Positions 8,719 through 17,438 of a stretch of DNA of 64,000 bases are shown piece by piece. The stretch is taken from contig NZ_CP091509.1 of the NCBI RefSeq assembly GCF_022870885.1, forward strand, positions 744,001 to 808,000, in the 5' to 3' direction. Source of the DNA: Neisseria dumasiana. Its GTDB lineage: Bacteria > Pseudomonadota > Gammaproteobacteria > Burkholderiales > Neisseriaceae. A model generated the notes under the pieces. The model was given only the letters and a program-made list of their open reading frames with translations, had not been told where the DNA came from and searched no databases. Position 1 is the first letter of the stretch. Each line of letters opens with the position of its first letter. Both the position numbers and the translations under genes were made by a program.

Positions 8719-10269
8719 ATGTCTGCAAAAGAAAATCCCCCTGTTAAACGCCCGCCTTATTTTTTATGGACTGCGCTCTTGGTTGGGCTGATGGCGGTAA
8801 CGGCGGTAGTCAAACCCGCTTTGCTGACCAATACGGTTGCCGATGTCGGTAAGTTTTTTTATTTGAAATTCGATTGGCTGATTATGTGGCTGCCGCTGCT
8901 TGCCTGCGCGGTGGGTTTGTCGGTGGCTTTGTCGCCTAGATTCGGCAATATCCGTTTGGGTGGCAAGGATGCGGAGCCGGAGTATTCGTTTTTTTCATGG
9001 ATGAATATGCTGTTTACTGCGGGCATCGGTGTGGGGATTGTATTTTTCGGGCCGATTGAGGCGTTATGGCATTATTTTCATTCACCCATCGGTGTGAAAA
9101 TGGAGGGGCTGACCGATTCGCAACAGGTGGAAAATGCCATGAGTTTGGCACTGCATGTGTGGGGCATTCCCGCATGGTCGCTGTATATGATTGCGGGCTT
9201 GGTTATGGCTTATTTCACCTATCAGCATAAAACCGAATGCACGCCCGCCGCGCCGTTGCAATATGCGTTCAAACATAAAAAATGGGCGGTGCCGCTGGGC
9301 ATGGTTGTAACTGCGATGGCAATCTTGGCTATTGCCATGTCGGTGTCTTCTTCGATTGCGATGGCTACGGCACAGATTGCTTCGGGGCTGGGCATCATCA
9401 CGGGGGAATCGTTTAACAACATCGGCTGGAAAACGCTGATATTGGTGGTATTGGCGTCGCTCTATACTTTGGGCGCGGTGCTGCCGATTAACAAAGGCAT
9501 GAAATTTCTCGGCGACTGGACGGTTTATCTGTCGATCGTGCTGCTGCTGTTTGTGTTTTTGGTTGGGCCTACCCATTATTTTTTAAGCACAATGGTGGTT
9601 TCTATCGGCAATATCCTCACCAAAACCGTGCATCATTCTTTTCAGCTTTATATGTTTCATAACCGTGATTGGATGGTGTGGTATCCGATGGCGTATTGGG
9701 TGTGGTGGGTTACTTGGGCGCCGTTCGTAGGGGTGTTTTTGGCCAAAATTTCAAAAGGACGCACGTTGCGCCAGTTTGTGTTTGCCTCTGTGATGGTGCC
9801 GGCAGGGTTTATTGTGATTTGGTTTTCGGTGTTTTCGGGCTTCAGTTTGCTCGATACGGTTGAAGGCTCGGGGCGTTTGGCCGAAATCGGCAACAAGGGC
9901 GATTATGAGGGTGCGTTTTATTATCTGCTCAATATGCTGCCGCTGTCTGATTTTACCAAGCCGCTAACCGTGATTCTGTTTCTCGGTTTTATCGTAACAA
10001 CGGTAACGAGTGCGGCGATTTCGTTGGGCATTATGACCAGCAACGACGGCCGCAGCGAGAATAAATTCCGCGCGGTGGTGTGGAGTATTTTTGCCACCCT
10101 TATCGGCTATGCGGTGATTGTTACCGGCAAAATTGAGGGAATTAAAGCCGTGGGTTCTTTTGCCGGTTTTCCGTTTGTGTTTGTGATGTATTTGTGGTTT
10201 GCGGCTTTATGGCGGCAGTTGAACCGCGATGTGCCGCACCGTTTCAAAGATTATTCGGAAAAGGAATAA
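8719..10269 (+). CDS. BCCT family osmolyte transporter
   Basis: Secondary transporter of the betaine/carnitine/choline family, 516 aa from the ATG at 8719. That start follows GAAAGG by about 8 nt; an in-frame ATG at 8701 and a longer frame from 8611 are less convincing. About twelve hydrophobic segments are visible, with the family's substrate-box region WVWWVTWAPFVGVFLAKISK near the middle. Most of these carriers move quaternary amines such as glycine betaine with Na+ or H+; the substrate cannot be read from the sequence. No long regulatory C-terminal tail is present. A 42-aa membrane protein is encoded 4 nt downstream. Confidence 0.92.
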   Translation: MSAKENPPVKRPPYFLWTALLVGLMAVTAVVKPALLTNTVADVGKFFYLKFDWLIMWLPLLACAVGLSVALSPRFGNIRLGGKDAEPEYSFFSWMNMLFTAGIGVGIVFFGPIEALWHYFHSPIGVKMEGLTDSQQVENAMSLALHVWGIPAWSLYMIAGLVMAYFTYQHKTECTPAAPLQYAFKHKKWAVPLGMVVTAMAILAIAMSVSSSIAMATAQIASGLGIITGESFNNIGWKTLILVVLASLYTLGAVLPINKGMKFLGDWTVYLSIVLLLFVFLVGPTHYFLSTMVVSIGNILTKTVHHSFQLYMFHNRDWMVWYPMAYWVWWVTWAPFVGVFLAKISKGRTLRQFVFASVMVPAGFIVIWFSVFSGFSLLDTVEGSGRLAEIGNKGDYEGAFYYLLNMLPLSDFTKPLTVILFLGFIVTTVTSAAISLGIMTSNDGRSENKFRAVVWSIFATLIGYAVIVTGKIEGIKAVGSFAGFPFVFVMYLWFAALWRQLNRDVPHRFKDYSEKE

Positions 10270-10273
10270 AGCG

Positions 10274-10402
10274 ATGAAAAAAGAAATTCTGTATTGGAAC
10301 CAAAGCCCGCACGATAATATGGTAGAAACGGTCATGATGCTGCTTACCGTATTGTTTCTGTGCTATGTGGTGAAGTTGGCGTTTTTTGATAAAGACGAAT
10401 AA
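10274..10402 (+). CDS. 42-aa single-span membrane protein following BCCT gene
   Basis: The ATG at 10274 lies 4 nt after the BCCT stop, with AAGGA at 10260-10264 as ribosome binding site. The product begins MKKEILYWNQSPHDN, has one hydrophobic span (about residues 20-37, MMLLTVLFLCYVVKLAFF), and ends in charged DKDE. It is too short for ordinary ORF calling. The tight spacing suggests translational coupling and a role as an accessory subunit or stabiliser of the transporter. I do not recognise a family. The strong hairpin after it ends the unit. Confidence 0.65.
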   Translation: MKKEILYWNQSPHDNMVETVMMLLTVLFLCYVVKLAFFDKDE

Positions 10403-10420
10403 TGAAAGCCGGGTAATATG

Positions 10421-10460
10421 AATCATGCCGTCTGAAAGCATACTTTCAGACGGCATGATT
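10421..10460. terminator. AT-DUS palindrome, bidirectional terminator
   Basis: Eighteen-bp arms built on ATGCCGTCTGAAAG with a CATA loop. One of very few places in the window using the ATG form of the DUS. It ends the BCCT unit and the opposing small gene at 10478-10633. Confidence 0.75.
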
Positions 10461-10477
10461 GACTATATATAGCATCT

Positions 10478-10633
10478 TTAAAGTTTAACGGTATGGTGGT
10501 GTTGGCGCGGAATGGGCCGCTTCTTTTTGGTTTGGGCAATGTTGGAATAAATGGCCCAAGCGGCCAATCCTGCGTAGCCCAAGGTGGAAAGAATGCCGAT
10601 AACGGCAAAGATAGGCATAAGACGTTCGATCAT
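10478..10633 (-). CDS. 51-aa small membrane protein
   Basis: The ORF begins MIERLMPIFAVIGILSTLGY, has one hydrophobic span (about residues 7-30), and then a basic, His-rich tail (KKKRPIPRQHHH). The initiator is preceded by CGGAGAAGCC, a good Shine-Dalgarno. It is convergent to the BCCT unit and divergent from ccoI about 430 nt away. Similar one-span proteins often assist respiratory complexes, and the copper ATPase for cbb3 oxidase is the next gene, but that link is only inference. Family not recognised. Confidence 0.6.
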   Translation of the reverse strand: MIERLMPIFAVIGILSTLGYAGLAAWAIYSNIAQTKKKRPIPRQHHHTVKL

Positions 10634-11060
10634 GGCTTCTCCGAGTAAATAAATGTTTATTTATGTGATGGTTTGTAGTTTTATTTTTAGTCAGAAAGAA
10701 TAAAAACTGTGCTTTTTATTTTATCAATATTCTGTTATTAAAAAATGTTAATGTCAATTTAACTTGATAAATTTATTCTGATAGTTCCTTTATTGTTGTA
10801 AAAAAATGTAATTAATAAGTTAAGAATCTATGATGCCTCTGCAAGACCATCGGGTGCGGATGCCGTTTAAGGCGTGGCACAGCGAGTGCAGGCATATCAG
10901 ACAGATAAGCAAACGGGCGGGCAGTGCGCAATGCAGCAATGCGCCGCATACGGGGTTTTGCAAAGGTCTCTTTATGTATTTTCGAGATATGGCGCGGCTA
11001 TAAATGCCATTGAAGATGGTCGATTGCCCCGCCGATGGCCTGCGCGTACAATCCCTTTTC
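10634..11060. other. AT-rich intergenic region with IS5-type MITE
   Basis: Positions 10634-10831 are very AT-rich and should hold the promoter of the 51-aa gene; I see no confident hexamers. A MITE occupies 10832-10970. The last 90 nt precede ccoI and contain GTACAAT at 11045, a possible -10 very close to the start codon. Confidence 0.5.
10832..10970 (-). mobile_element. IS5/IS1106-type MITE, copy 1
   Basis: Read on the minus strand it begins GAGACCTTTGCAAAACCCC and ends GGTCTTGCAGAGGCATC, imperfect inverted ends resembling those I recall for the neisserial IS5-family element IS1106. It is about 139 bp with no coding capacity and aligns over its full length with 57859-58001 in opposite orientation. 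One end is more degenerate than in copy 2. No clear target duplication is visible. Confidence 0.7.
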
Positions 11061-13544
11061 ATGAAAAAAACATGCTTCCATTGCGGGCTGGATGTGCCCG
11101 ACAACATTTCTCTGCCGGTGGTTTACGAAGGCGAATCACACGATACCTGTTGCGCCGGTTGTCAGGCCGTGGCGCAAAGCATTATCGATGCAGGGCTGGG
11201 CAATTATTACAAGCAGCGCACGGCCGATGCGCAACAAGCTGCTCTGCCTCCTCAAGAAATTCTCGACCGTCTCAAACTTTACGATATGCCGGAGGTGCAG
11301 GCAGGATTTGTAGAAACGGGAGCAGACGGCGTAAGCGAAGCCGTGTTGATGCTCGGCGGCATTACCTGTGCCGCCTGCGTATGGTTGATCGAGCAGCAGC
11401 TGCTGCGCACCGAGGGCATAGTGCGCGCCGATTTGAATTACAGCACCCGCCGCGTGCGCGTTGTTTGGCATAACGACAAAGTTTCGCTTTCCGACATTCT
11501 TTTGCTGATTCAAAAAACCGGTTATACCGCCGTGCCTTACGATGCGCGGAAAATGGAAGAACAGATGCAGGCCGAGCGCAAACAGGCGTTGATACGGCTG
11601 GCGGTTGCCGGGCTTTCGATGATGCAGACGATGATGTTTGCCGCGCCGACTTATCTTTACGGAAACGAAATCGAACCGCTTTACTTGGGCGTGCTGCACT
11701 GGGGCGCATTTTTGATGGTGTTGCCGGCTATGTTTTATTCTGCCGTACCGTTTTACAAAGGCTTTTGGCGCGATCTGAAAAACCGCCGTATGGGTATGGA
11801 TACGCCGGTGGCCATTGCCATTTCGCTCACGTTTTTGGCGGGCGTGTACGGCTTGATCAGCAACGCAGGGCAGGGCATGTATTTTGAATCGGTGGCGATG
11901 TTTGTGTTTTTCCTGCTGGGCGGGCGCTATATGGAGCAGATTGCGCGGCGCAAAGCAGGCGATGCGGCGGAGCGCTTGGTGAAACTCGTTCCCGCTTTCT
12001 GCCACACATTGCCGAATTATCCTGAAAACGATACCGCCGAAGAAGCGGCGGTGGTGCAGCTGAAAACCGGCGATGTGGTGGCGGTGTATCCGGGCGAAGT
12101 GATTCCGGTGGACGGCACGGTGCTGTCGGGCGAGAGCGAAGTCAACGAAGCCATGCTCACCGGCGAGAGCCTGCCCGTTTTGAAACAGCAAAGCGCCAAA
12201 GTGACCGCAGGCACGTTGAATACCCTCAGCCCGCTGGTTGTCCGCACCGACCAAGTGGGCGGCGATACCCGTTTGTCGCACATCGTCAAACTGCTCGACC
12301 GGGCATTGGCACAAAAACCGCGCTTGGCCGAAATGGCCGACAAATACGCCTCTACCTTCGTTTCCGGCCTGCTGATAGCCGCCGTGCCCGTGTTTATCGG
12401 CTGGACGATTTACGCAGGGCCGTTTCAGGCATTGTGGATCACCGTTTCGCTGCTGGTAATTACCTGCCCGTGCGCCCTTTCTCTCGCTACGCCTACTGCG
12501 CTGGCGGCCTCTACGGGCATGCTGGCTTCAGACGGCATCTTGGTTAGCGGCAGCAGAAGTTTGGAAACCCTGTCGCAAATCGATGATGTGGTATTCGACA
12601 AAACCGGCACGCTCACCAAAGGCACACTTGCCGTGACCCGCGCCATCGCTTTAGGCCGTCTGAAAACAGAAGAAGCTGCCGCCATTGCCAAAGCGCTGGA
12701 AAGCCAGTCGGAACATCCGATTGCCAAAGCCATCATCCGCTACGCCGAACAAGTCGGCGGCAACCTTGCCGCATTGCAGGTAGGGCAGCGTGTCAATCAT
12801 GTTGGAAAAGGCGTGAGCGCCAGCCTTACCGTTAACGGCGAAACTCAAATCTGGGCATTGGGAACCGCCGATTTTGTTGCAGGCATTGCCGGTGTACCGC
12901 TTCCGGCCGAACACATCGAACACAGCGGCAGCATTGTTTATCTCGGCAACGAACAAGGTTTTCAGACGGCCTTTTTGTTGGAGGACGAAATCAAAGAAAG
13001 TGTGGCCGACATGATTGCCGCCCTGAAAAAACAAGGCATGCATCTGCATCTGCTCAGCGGCGACCGCGAAGCCGCCGTAGCCGGTCTCACTGCTTCTTTG
13101 GGTTTGGATACCTACCGCGCAGAAGCCTTGCCGGAGGACAAACTCGCATACGTTGAAACCTTGCAGCGGCAGCAGCGCAAAGTGCTGATGGTCGGCGACG
13201 GCATCAACGACGCCCCCGTGTTAGCGCAGGCCGATGTGTCGGTTGCCGTAGCGGGCGGGGCCGACGTGGCCAGAGAAGGAGCAGACGTTATTTTGCTCAA
13301 CGACGACATGCGCGTACTGCCGCATACCATCAACCAAGCGCGCCGCACGCGTGCGGTTATCCGGCAAAATCTGATATGGGCCAGCGTGTACAACCTGATT
13401 GTGATACCTTTGGCCGTGTTCGGATACGTTACCCCGTGGATTGCCGCGCTGGGCATGAGTTTCAGCTCTTTAATCGTGGCGGCCAATGCGTTGAGGCTGT
13501 TGAAGAAAAGGCCGTCTGAAACTGAATGGCAGTCGGTAAAATAG
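11061..13544 (+). CDS. ccoI: copper-translocating P1B-type ATPase (CcoI/FixI group)
   Basis: Heavy-metal P-type ATPase, 827 aa from the ATG at 11061 (MKKTCFHCGLDVP); an in-frame ATG at 11004 is unlikely. An N-terminal Cys cluster (CFHCG, CCAGCQ) precedes one HMA domain with GITCAACVW. The transmembrane CPC motif is at Cys469-Cys471, the phosphorylation site DKTGTLTKG at Asp513, and the hinge motif is GDGINDAPVL. The Cys-rich N-terminus plus HMA is typical of CcoI/FixI, which export copper for cbb3 cytochrome oxidase assembly. The partner ccoS is 30 kb away at 41531-41740. The start lacks a clear Shine-Dalgarno. Confidence 0.9.
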   Translation: MKKTCFHCGLDVPDNISLPVVYEGESHDTCCAGCQAVAQSIIDAGLGNYYKQRTADAQQAALPPQEILDRLKLYDMPEVQAGFVETGADGVSEAVLMLGGITCAACVWLIEQQLLRTEGIVRADLNYSTRRVRVVWHNDKVSLSDILLLIQKTGYTAVPYDARKMEEQMQAERKQALIRLAVAGLSMMQTMMFAAPTYLYGNEIEPLYLGVLHWGAFLMVLPAMFYSAVPFYKGFWRDLKNRRMGMDTPVAIAISLTFLAGVYGLISNAGQGMYFESVAMFVFFLLGGRYMEQIARRKAGDAAERLVKLVPAFCHTLPNYPENDTAEEAAVVQLKTGDVVAVYPGEVIPVDGTVLSGESEVNEAMLTGESLPVLKQQSAKVTAGTLNTLSPLVVRTDQVGGDTRLSHIVKLLDRALAQKPRLAEMADKYASTFVSGLLIAAVPVFIGWTIYAGPFQALWITVSLLVITCPCALSLATPTALAASTGMLASDGILVSGSRSLETLSQIDDVVFDKTGTLTKGTLAVTRAIALGRLKTEEAAAIAKALESQSEHPIAKAIIRYAEQVGGNLAALQVGQRVNHVGKGVSASLTVNGETQIWALGTADFVAGIAGVPLPAEHIEHSGSIVYLGNEQGFQTAFLLEDEIKESVADMIAALKKQGMHLHLLSGDREAAVAGLTASLGLDTYRAEALPEDKLAYVETLQRQQRKVLMVGDGINDAPVLAQADVSVAVAGGADVAREGADVILLNDDMRVLPHTINQARRTRAVIRQNLIWASVYNLIVIPLAVFGYVTPWIAALGMSFSSLIVAANALRLLKKRPSETEWQSVK

Positions 13545-13659
13545 GGATATTCGCTTGGATGCTGTAAAAAAGAGAAAAAACAGAAGATTGTTTGTATCAG
13601 AAATGTGCCGGAATGCGGCAAGATGATGAAGACAATATTATGAAAACAATGATGAATGG

Positions 13660-14021
13660 TGGTGGAGGCGGGGGGAATTGAACCCCCGTCCGAAAGTCCT
13701 CTACAAAGCGTTCTACATACTTAGTCTTGCCAACTTAAAATCTCGTTCCCATTCCGCCGACAGACAGGCTGTTTGGAAACCAGTTACCTTAAATCTTATT
13801 TTCTGCCAAGTAACCCGACAGAAAACCAGTCAATGTAAGATGACGTTGCGGTAGCTTGCGCTACACAGCCCATTGACCAACTGCTGCAACGGCAGGCCTT
13901 AAGCGGCCAGTGCGTAAGTTTCGTCGTTTGCGACTATTTTCGTTCAGTGTTTTACGGGAATCTGAGACCCCGGTATGCCCGCATCTGCTTCGCAACCCCC
14001 GTCGAAACCAAGATCGCCCCC
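13660..14021 (-). ncRNA. ssrA: transfer-messenger RNA
   Basis: About 362 nt, rescuing ribosomes stalled on broken mRNA. On the minus strand it begins GGGGGCGATCTTGG and ends CCCCCCGCCTCCACCA. The 7-bp acceptor stem pairs GGGGGCG with CGCCTCC, and a T-arm GGGGGTTCAATTCCCCC is present. The tag frame at 13899-13931 reads GCAAACGACGAAACTTACGC then CTGGCCGCTTAA, giving ANDETYALAA followed by stop, the beta-proteobacterial type of tag. A DUS-like string is absent from the RNA. Confidence 0.97.
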
Positions 14022-14036
14022 AGATAGGAATAGGCC

Positions 14037-14066
14037 ATTATACGCCGGTTGCGCACAAATTGCCAA
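14037..14066 (-). promoter_or_regulatory. ssrA promoter
   Basis: On the minus strand, TTGGCA (14066-14061) and TATAAT (14042-14037) are spaced 18 bp. Transcription would begin just before the tmRNA 5' end at 14021, leaving a short leader for RNase P. Confidence 0.65.
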
Positions 14067-14170
14067 TGAATGTATAAATACACAGGCCGTATGAATGGTA
14101 TGCAGAAGCCGTTCAGACGGCCTTATCGGTTATAATGGCCGTCTGAAAACCATTTTACACACACCACACT

Positions 14171-14674
14171 ATGTATGATGTCAACACCCACGATGTGCGC
14201 CGTTTTTTCGCACAAGTTTGGCAGCAGCGCATGCTGCCTCTGCAATTAGACGCGTTGCAACAAAAGGCACTGAGAATTATCGAGGCACACCCCGAATACC
14301 ATCACTATTTGGAGCGCATCGAGGACTATCTCGACAAAACTTGGACACCCGAAGCAGGTGAAACCAATCCGTTTCTGCATATGTCGTTACACCTTTCGAT
14401 ACAGGAACAGGCGGCGATTGACCAGCCGCCGGGAATTCGTGCGATTCATGAAAAACTGTGCGGCAAATATAACGGCGATTGGGTAAAAGCCGAACACGAT
14501 ATGGCCGATGCGCTGGCCGAAACCGTATGGGAAGCCCAGCGTTTCGGCCGGGGTTTGGATGTGAATGCCTATATGACGCGGTTGCGTAAGCTGGTGGGTT
14601 TGGGGCAGGAAGACAATGCCCGTATCAATCCGCATGAAGTAGGGGTGTCCGACAAAATCAGCGGTCGGGAATAA
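14171..14674 (+). CDS. DUF1841 family protein
   Basis: A 167-aa soluble protein. It resembles the DUF1841 family of beta- and gamma-proteobacteria by its opening MYDVNTHDVRRFF, the conserved HPEYHHYLE, and the NPFLHMSLHLSIQEQ block around residues 60-75. No catalytic motif is obvious, and the function of the family is unknown. A promoter-like TATAAT lies at 14140-14145, just 5' of a DUS. It stands alone between the tmRNA gene and queH. Confidence 0.85.
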   Translation: MYDVNTHDVRRFFAQVWQQRMLPLQLDALQQKALRIIEAHPEYHHYLERIEDYLDKTWTPEAGETNPFLHMSLHLSIQEQAAIDQPPGIRAIHEKLCGKYNGDWVKAEHDMADALAETVWEAQRFGRGLDVNAYMTRLRKLVGLGQEDNARINPHEVGVSDKISGRE

Positions 14675-14803
14675 GCGGCTGTTGTTTGAATAAGAATTCC
14701 GTTGGGCAGCCTGTTCCCAACCTTTGGCATAAACCGTATAACAATTGCCGGCATCTCACATATCTTGCGCCGTTCTGCTAAAATATACGCCAAATCAACA
14801 ATA

Positions 14804-14842
14804 TTTTCAGACGGCCTAACCATGAAAAAGGCCGTCTGAAAG
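14804..14842. terminator. inverted DUS pair upstream of queH
   Basis: TTTTCAGACGGCCT and AGGCCGTCTGAAA form a stem across 14804-14842. It ends the DUF1841 transcript and lies directly in the queH leader. Confidence 0.5.
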
Positions 14843-14864
14843 CTTTCAGGCAGAACACATCATC

Positions 14865-15539
14865 ATGAACGACAAACCCGAAGTTACCCCAATCGACCGC
14901 CCCGTGCTGAACCCGCCCGGCGGTGAGAAAAAAGTGCTGCTGCATTCCTGCTGCGCCCCCTGTTCCGGCGAAGTGATGGAAGCCATGCTCGCCAGCGGCA
15001 TTGATTTCACTATCTTTTTCTACAATCCCAATATCCATCCGAAAAAAGAATACGAAATCCGCAAAAACGAAAACATCGCATTTGCCGAAAAACACAATAT
15101 TCCTTTTATCGATGCGGATTACGATGTGGACAACTGGTTCGAGCGCGCCAAAGGCATGGAAATGGATCCCGAGCGCGGCCGCCGCTGCACCATGTGTTTC
15201 GACATGCGTTTCGAGCGTGCCGCCCTTTATGCCCACGAACACGGTTTTCCCGTACTCACCAGCTCTTTGGGTATTTCGCGCTGGAAAAACATGAACCAAA
15301 TCAACGATTGCGGCCATCGCGCTGTTGCACCTTACGATGACGTGGTGTATTGGGATTTCAATTGGCGCAAAGGCGGCGGCAGCGCGCGCATGATCGAAAT
15401 CAGCAAGCGCGAACATTTTTACCAACAGGAATACTGCGGCTGTGCTTATTCGTTGCGCGATACCAACCACCACCGCAAATCGCAAGGCCGCCCGCCGATT
15501 AAAATCGGTGTGAAATATTACGGCGACGAAGAAAACTGA
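14865..15539 (+). CDS. queH: epoxyqueuosine reductase QueH
   Basis: Catalyses the last step of queuosine synthesis in tRNA, reducing epoxyqueuosine to queuosine. It belongs to the DUF208 family that replaces cobalamin-dependent QueG. The 224-aa protein has the family cysteines: Cys29-Cys30 and Cys33 in [13 protein letters not shown], then [15 protein letters not shown], and a late CGCAYS, which together carry the iron-sulfur cluster and active-site disulfide. Also visible are [17 protein letters not shown] and [10 protein letters not shown]. The start at 14865 has no strong Shine-Dalgarno. The rest of the pathway is outside the window. Confidence 0.93.
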   Translation: MNDKPEVTPIDRPVLNPPGGEKKVLLHSCCAPCSGEVMEAMLASGIDFTIFFYNPNIHPKKEYEIRKNENIAFAEKHNIPFIDADYDVDNWFERAKGMEMDPERGRRCTMCFDMRFERAALYAHEHGFPVLTSSLGISRWKNMNQINDCGHRAVAPYDDVVYWDFNWRKGGGSARMIEISKREHFYQQEYCGCAYSLRDTNHHRKSQGRPPIKIGVKYYGDEEN

Positions 15540-15560
15540 CGACACGTCCCATGCAGATAT

Positions 15561-15589
15561 GAGGCCGTCTGAATATTTCAGACGGCCTC
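15561..15589. terminator. DUS-type terminator after queH
   Basis: GAGGCCGTCTGAA and TTCAGACGGCCTC form a 13-bp stem with a 3-nt loop, about 20 nt after the queH stop. Confidence 0.65.
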
Positions 15590-15644
15590 CTGCGGAACAG
15601 GAAGCCCGAAACCTGTGTAAAACGCCATCTGCGGCGTATTTTGC

Positions 15645-15742
15645 TTAGTGCCGCCTCAACGGCTTAAACTATCGTTCTATTTGAGCTAAGGCACGGCAAC
15701 GCCGTAGTAGCAGGAGTAAAAGTTAAGTTGATTGGCTGTATA
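15645..15742. mobile_element. Correia-like element, one end
   Basis: The stretch from GCTTAGTGCCGCC through TTTGAGCTAAGG and CAACGCCGTAGTAG to TTAAGTTGATTGGCTGTATA matches the right half of the 17627-17780 element. The left half (15600-15645) is diverged or replaced. It lies in the leader of the glutathione peroxidase gene. Confidence 0.65.
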
Positions 15743-15821
15743 CGCCTTGAACTTGCATCCACATCAAGGAAGCAAAAGTAAAGTTTCGGCTTACCGTTTT
15801 GCACACAGGGAGAATGTAGAG

Positions 15822-16358
15822 ATGACCCGGATATATGATTTTACGGTGAAAAACGCCCAAGGCGGCAATGTGTCTATGCGTAACTACGCCGGTAAAGTGC
15901 TGTTGATTGTCAACACGGCAACCCAATGCGGCCTAACGCCCCAATACAAAGGCTTGCAGGCTTTGCATGAACGCTATGCCGAGCGCGGTTTGGTTATTCT
16001 TGATTTTCCATGCAACCAGTTCCGCGGGCAGGCACCGGAGAGCAGCGTAGAAATCGCACAGATATGCGAAACCCGTTTCGGAACGCAGTTTGCGGTGTTT
16101 GATAAAATCGATGTAAACGGCAGCACGGCTCATCCGCTTTACGTTTACCTGAAAGAACAGCAACCGGGCGACAGCGGCGGCAGTTGGTTGAAAAATACGC
16201 TGTTTACATTGCTTTCCCGAAATGTCAGGCAGCACAGTAGCGATATTCAATGGAATTTCACCAAGTTTTTAGTAGACAGAGAGGGCAGGGTGGTCGGCCG
16301 TTTTTCGCCTGCCGTAACACCGCAAGAGTGCGGAGAAGCCATAGAGCGTTTGTTGTAA
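15822..16358 (+). CDS. glutathione peroxidase family protein
   Basis: Thiol peroxidase of the GPx family, 178 aa, reducing peroxides with glutathione or thioredoxin. I chose the ATG at 15822 (MTRIYDFTVKNAQGG) behind AGGGAGAATGTAGAG; the longer frame begins inside a Correia-like repeat. The catalytic tetrad is visible: Cys36 in NTATQCGLTPQ (Cys, not selenocysteine), Gln and Asn in DFPCNQFRGQ, and Trp in IQWNFTKFLV. A second cysteine in FPCNQ is where resolving cysteines sit in thioredoxin-dependent members. It is followed after 27 nt by the tas-like gene, probably cotranscribed. Confidence 0.93.
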   Translation: MTRIYDFTVKNAQGGNVSMRNYAGKVLLIVNTATQCGLTPQYKGLQALHERYAERGLVILDFPCNQFRGQAPESSVEIAQICETRFGTQFAVFDKIDVNGSTAHPLYVYLKEQQPGDSGGSWLKNTLFTLLSRNVRQHSSDIQWNFTKFLVDREGRVVGRFSPAVTPQECGEAIERLL

Positions 16359-16385
16359 AACAGCGCGGATAGGAAAGGAAACGTA

Positions 16386-17438
16386 ATGGAACAGCGAGAG
16401 TTGGGAACCTCGGGTATCAAAGTAAGCAAAATCTGTTTGGGCACGATGACTTGGGGCGAGCAAAATAACGAGGACGAAGCACACGCCCAGCTTGATTATG
16501 CTTTGGCTAACGGCGTGAACTTCATCGATACGGCAGAAATGTATCCCGTGCCGCCGTGCAAAGAAACCTATACCCGCACCGAGCAATATATCGGCAGCTG
16601 GATCAAACAGCGTGGCCGGCGTGATGATTTTGTATTGGCCAGCAAAATCGCCGGCCCCACCGGCGCCAATAATCTCGACAGCTACATCCGCGGTGGAAAT
16701 GATTTTTCCCGCGCTCAGATTTTTGAAGCCTGCGAGGCCAGCCTTAAGCGTTTGAATACCGATTATCTCGATTTGTACCAACTGCATTGGCCGGAGCGCA
16801 AAGTGAATTTTTTCGGCAGACTGGGCGTATCGTCGGTTCATCAAGGTGAAACGTTTACCCCTTTTGAAGAAGTGGCCGATGCTTTGGGCGAATTGGTCAA
16901 ACAAGGCAAAATTCGGGCGTTCGGTTTGTCAAACGAAACGCCGTGGGGAGCCATGCGTTATTTGAATCAGCATGAGCGCAACCCCGAGTTGCCGCGTGTG
17001 GCTTCGATACAAAATCCCTATAATCTGCTTAACCGCAGTTACGAAGTGGGCATGAGTGAAATTTCGTTGCGCGAACAGGTGCCGCTGCTGGCCTATTCGC
17101 CGCTGGCTTTCGGCGTGCTGACCGGCAAATACCGCCACGGCGCTTTGCCCGAAGGCAGCCGATTGGCGCTGTTTGAGCGATTCAAACGCTACACCAAACC
17201 GCAAGGTTTCGCAGCGGTGGAGCGTTATGCCGAAATTGCCGAGCAGGCAGGTTTGAGCCTGACGGCGATGTCGCTGGCGTTTGTGAACAGCCGCGAATTT
17301 CTCGCCAGCAACATCATCGGTGCAACAAACTTGGCGCAACTGAGTGAAAACATTGCCAGTGCCGAAGTAGAGCTATCGCCGGACGTGCTCGCCGCCATCG
17401 ACCAAGTGCACGCCGAAATCAGCAATCCCTGCCCTTAA
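16386..17438 (+). CDS. tas: NADP(H)-dependent aldo-keto reductase, Tas-like
   Basis: A 350-aa TIM-barrel aldo/keto reductase very like E. coli Tas. GTMTWGEQN is near the N-terminus, FIDTAEMYPVPP gives the catalytic Asp/Tyr region, LASKIAGP the Lys, and LYQLHWPER the His. SNETPWG and the late NIIGATNLAQL are NADP(H)-contact regions. The ATG at 16386 follows AGGAAACGTA. The physiological substrate is uncertain; E. coli Tas was found by suppression of a tyrosine auxotrophy. It follows the peroxidase gene closely, compatible with a redox or detoxification unit. Confidence 0.92.
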   Translation: MEQRELGTSGIKVSKICLGTMTWGEQNNEDEAHAQLDYALANGVNFIDTAEMYPVPPCKETYTRTEQYIGSWIKQRGRRDDFVLASKIAGPTGANNLDSYIRGGNDFSRAQIFEACEASLKRLNTDYLDLYQLHWPERKVNFFGRLGVSSVHQGETFTPFEEVADALGELVKQGKIRAFGLSNETPWGAMRYLNQHERNPELPRVASIQNPYNLLNRSYEVGMSEISLREQVPLLAYSPLAFGVLTGKYRHGALPEGSRLALFERFKRYTKPQGFAAVERYAEIAEQAGLSLTAMSLAFVNSREFLASNIIGATNLAQLSENIASAEVELSPDVLAAIDQVHAEISNPCP

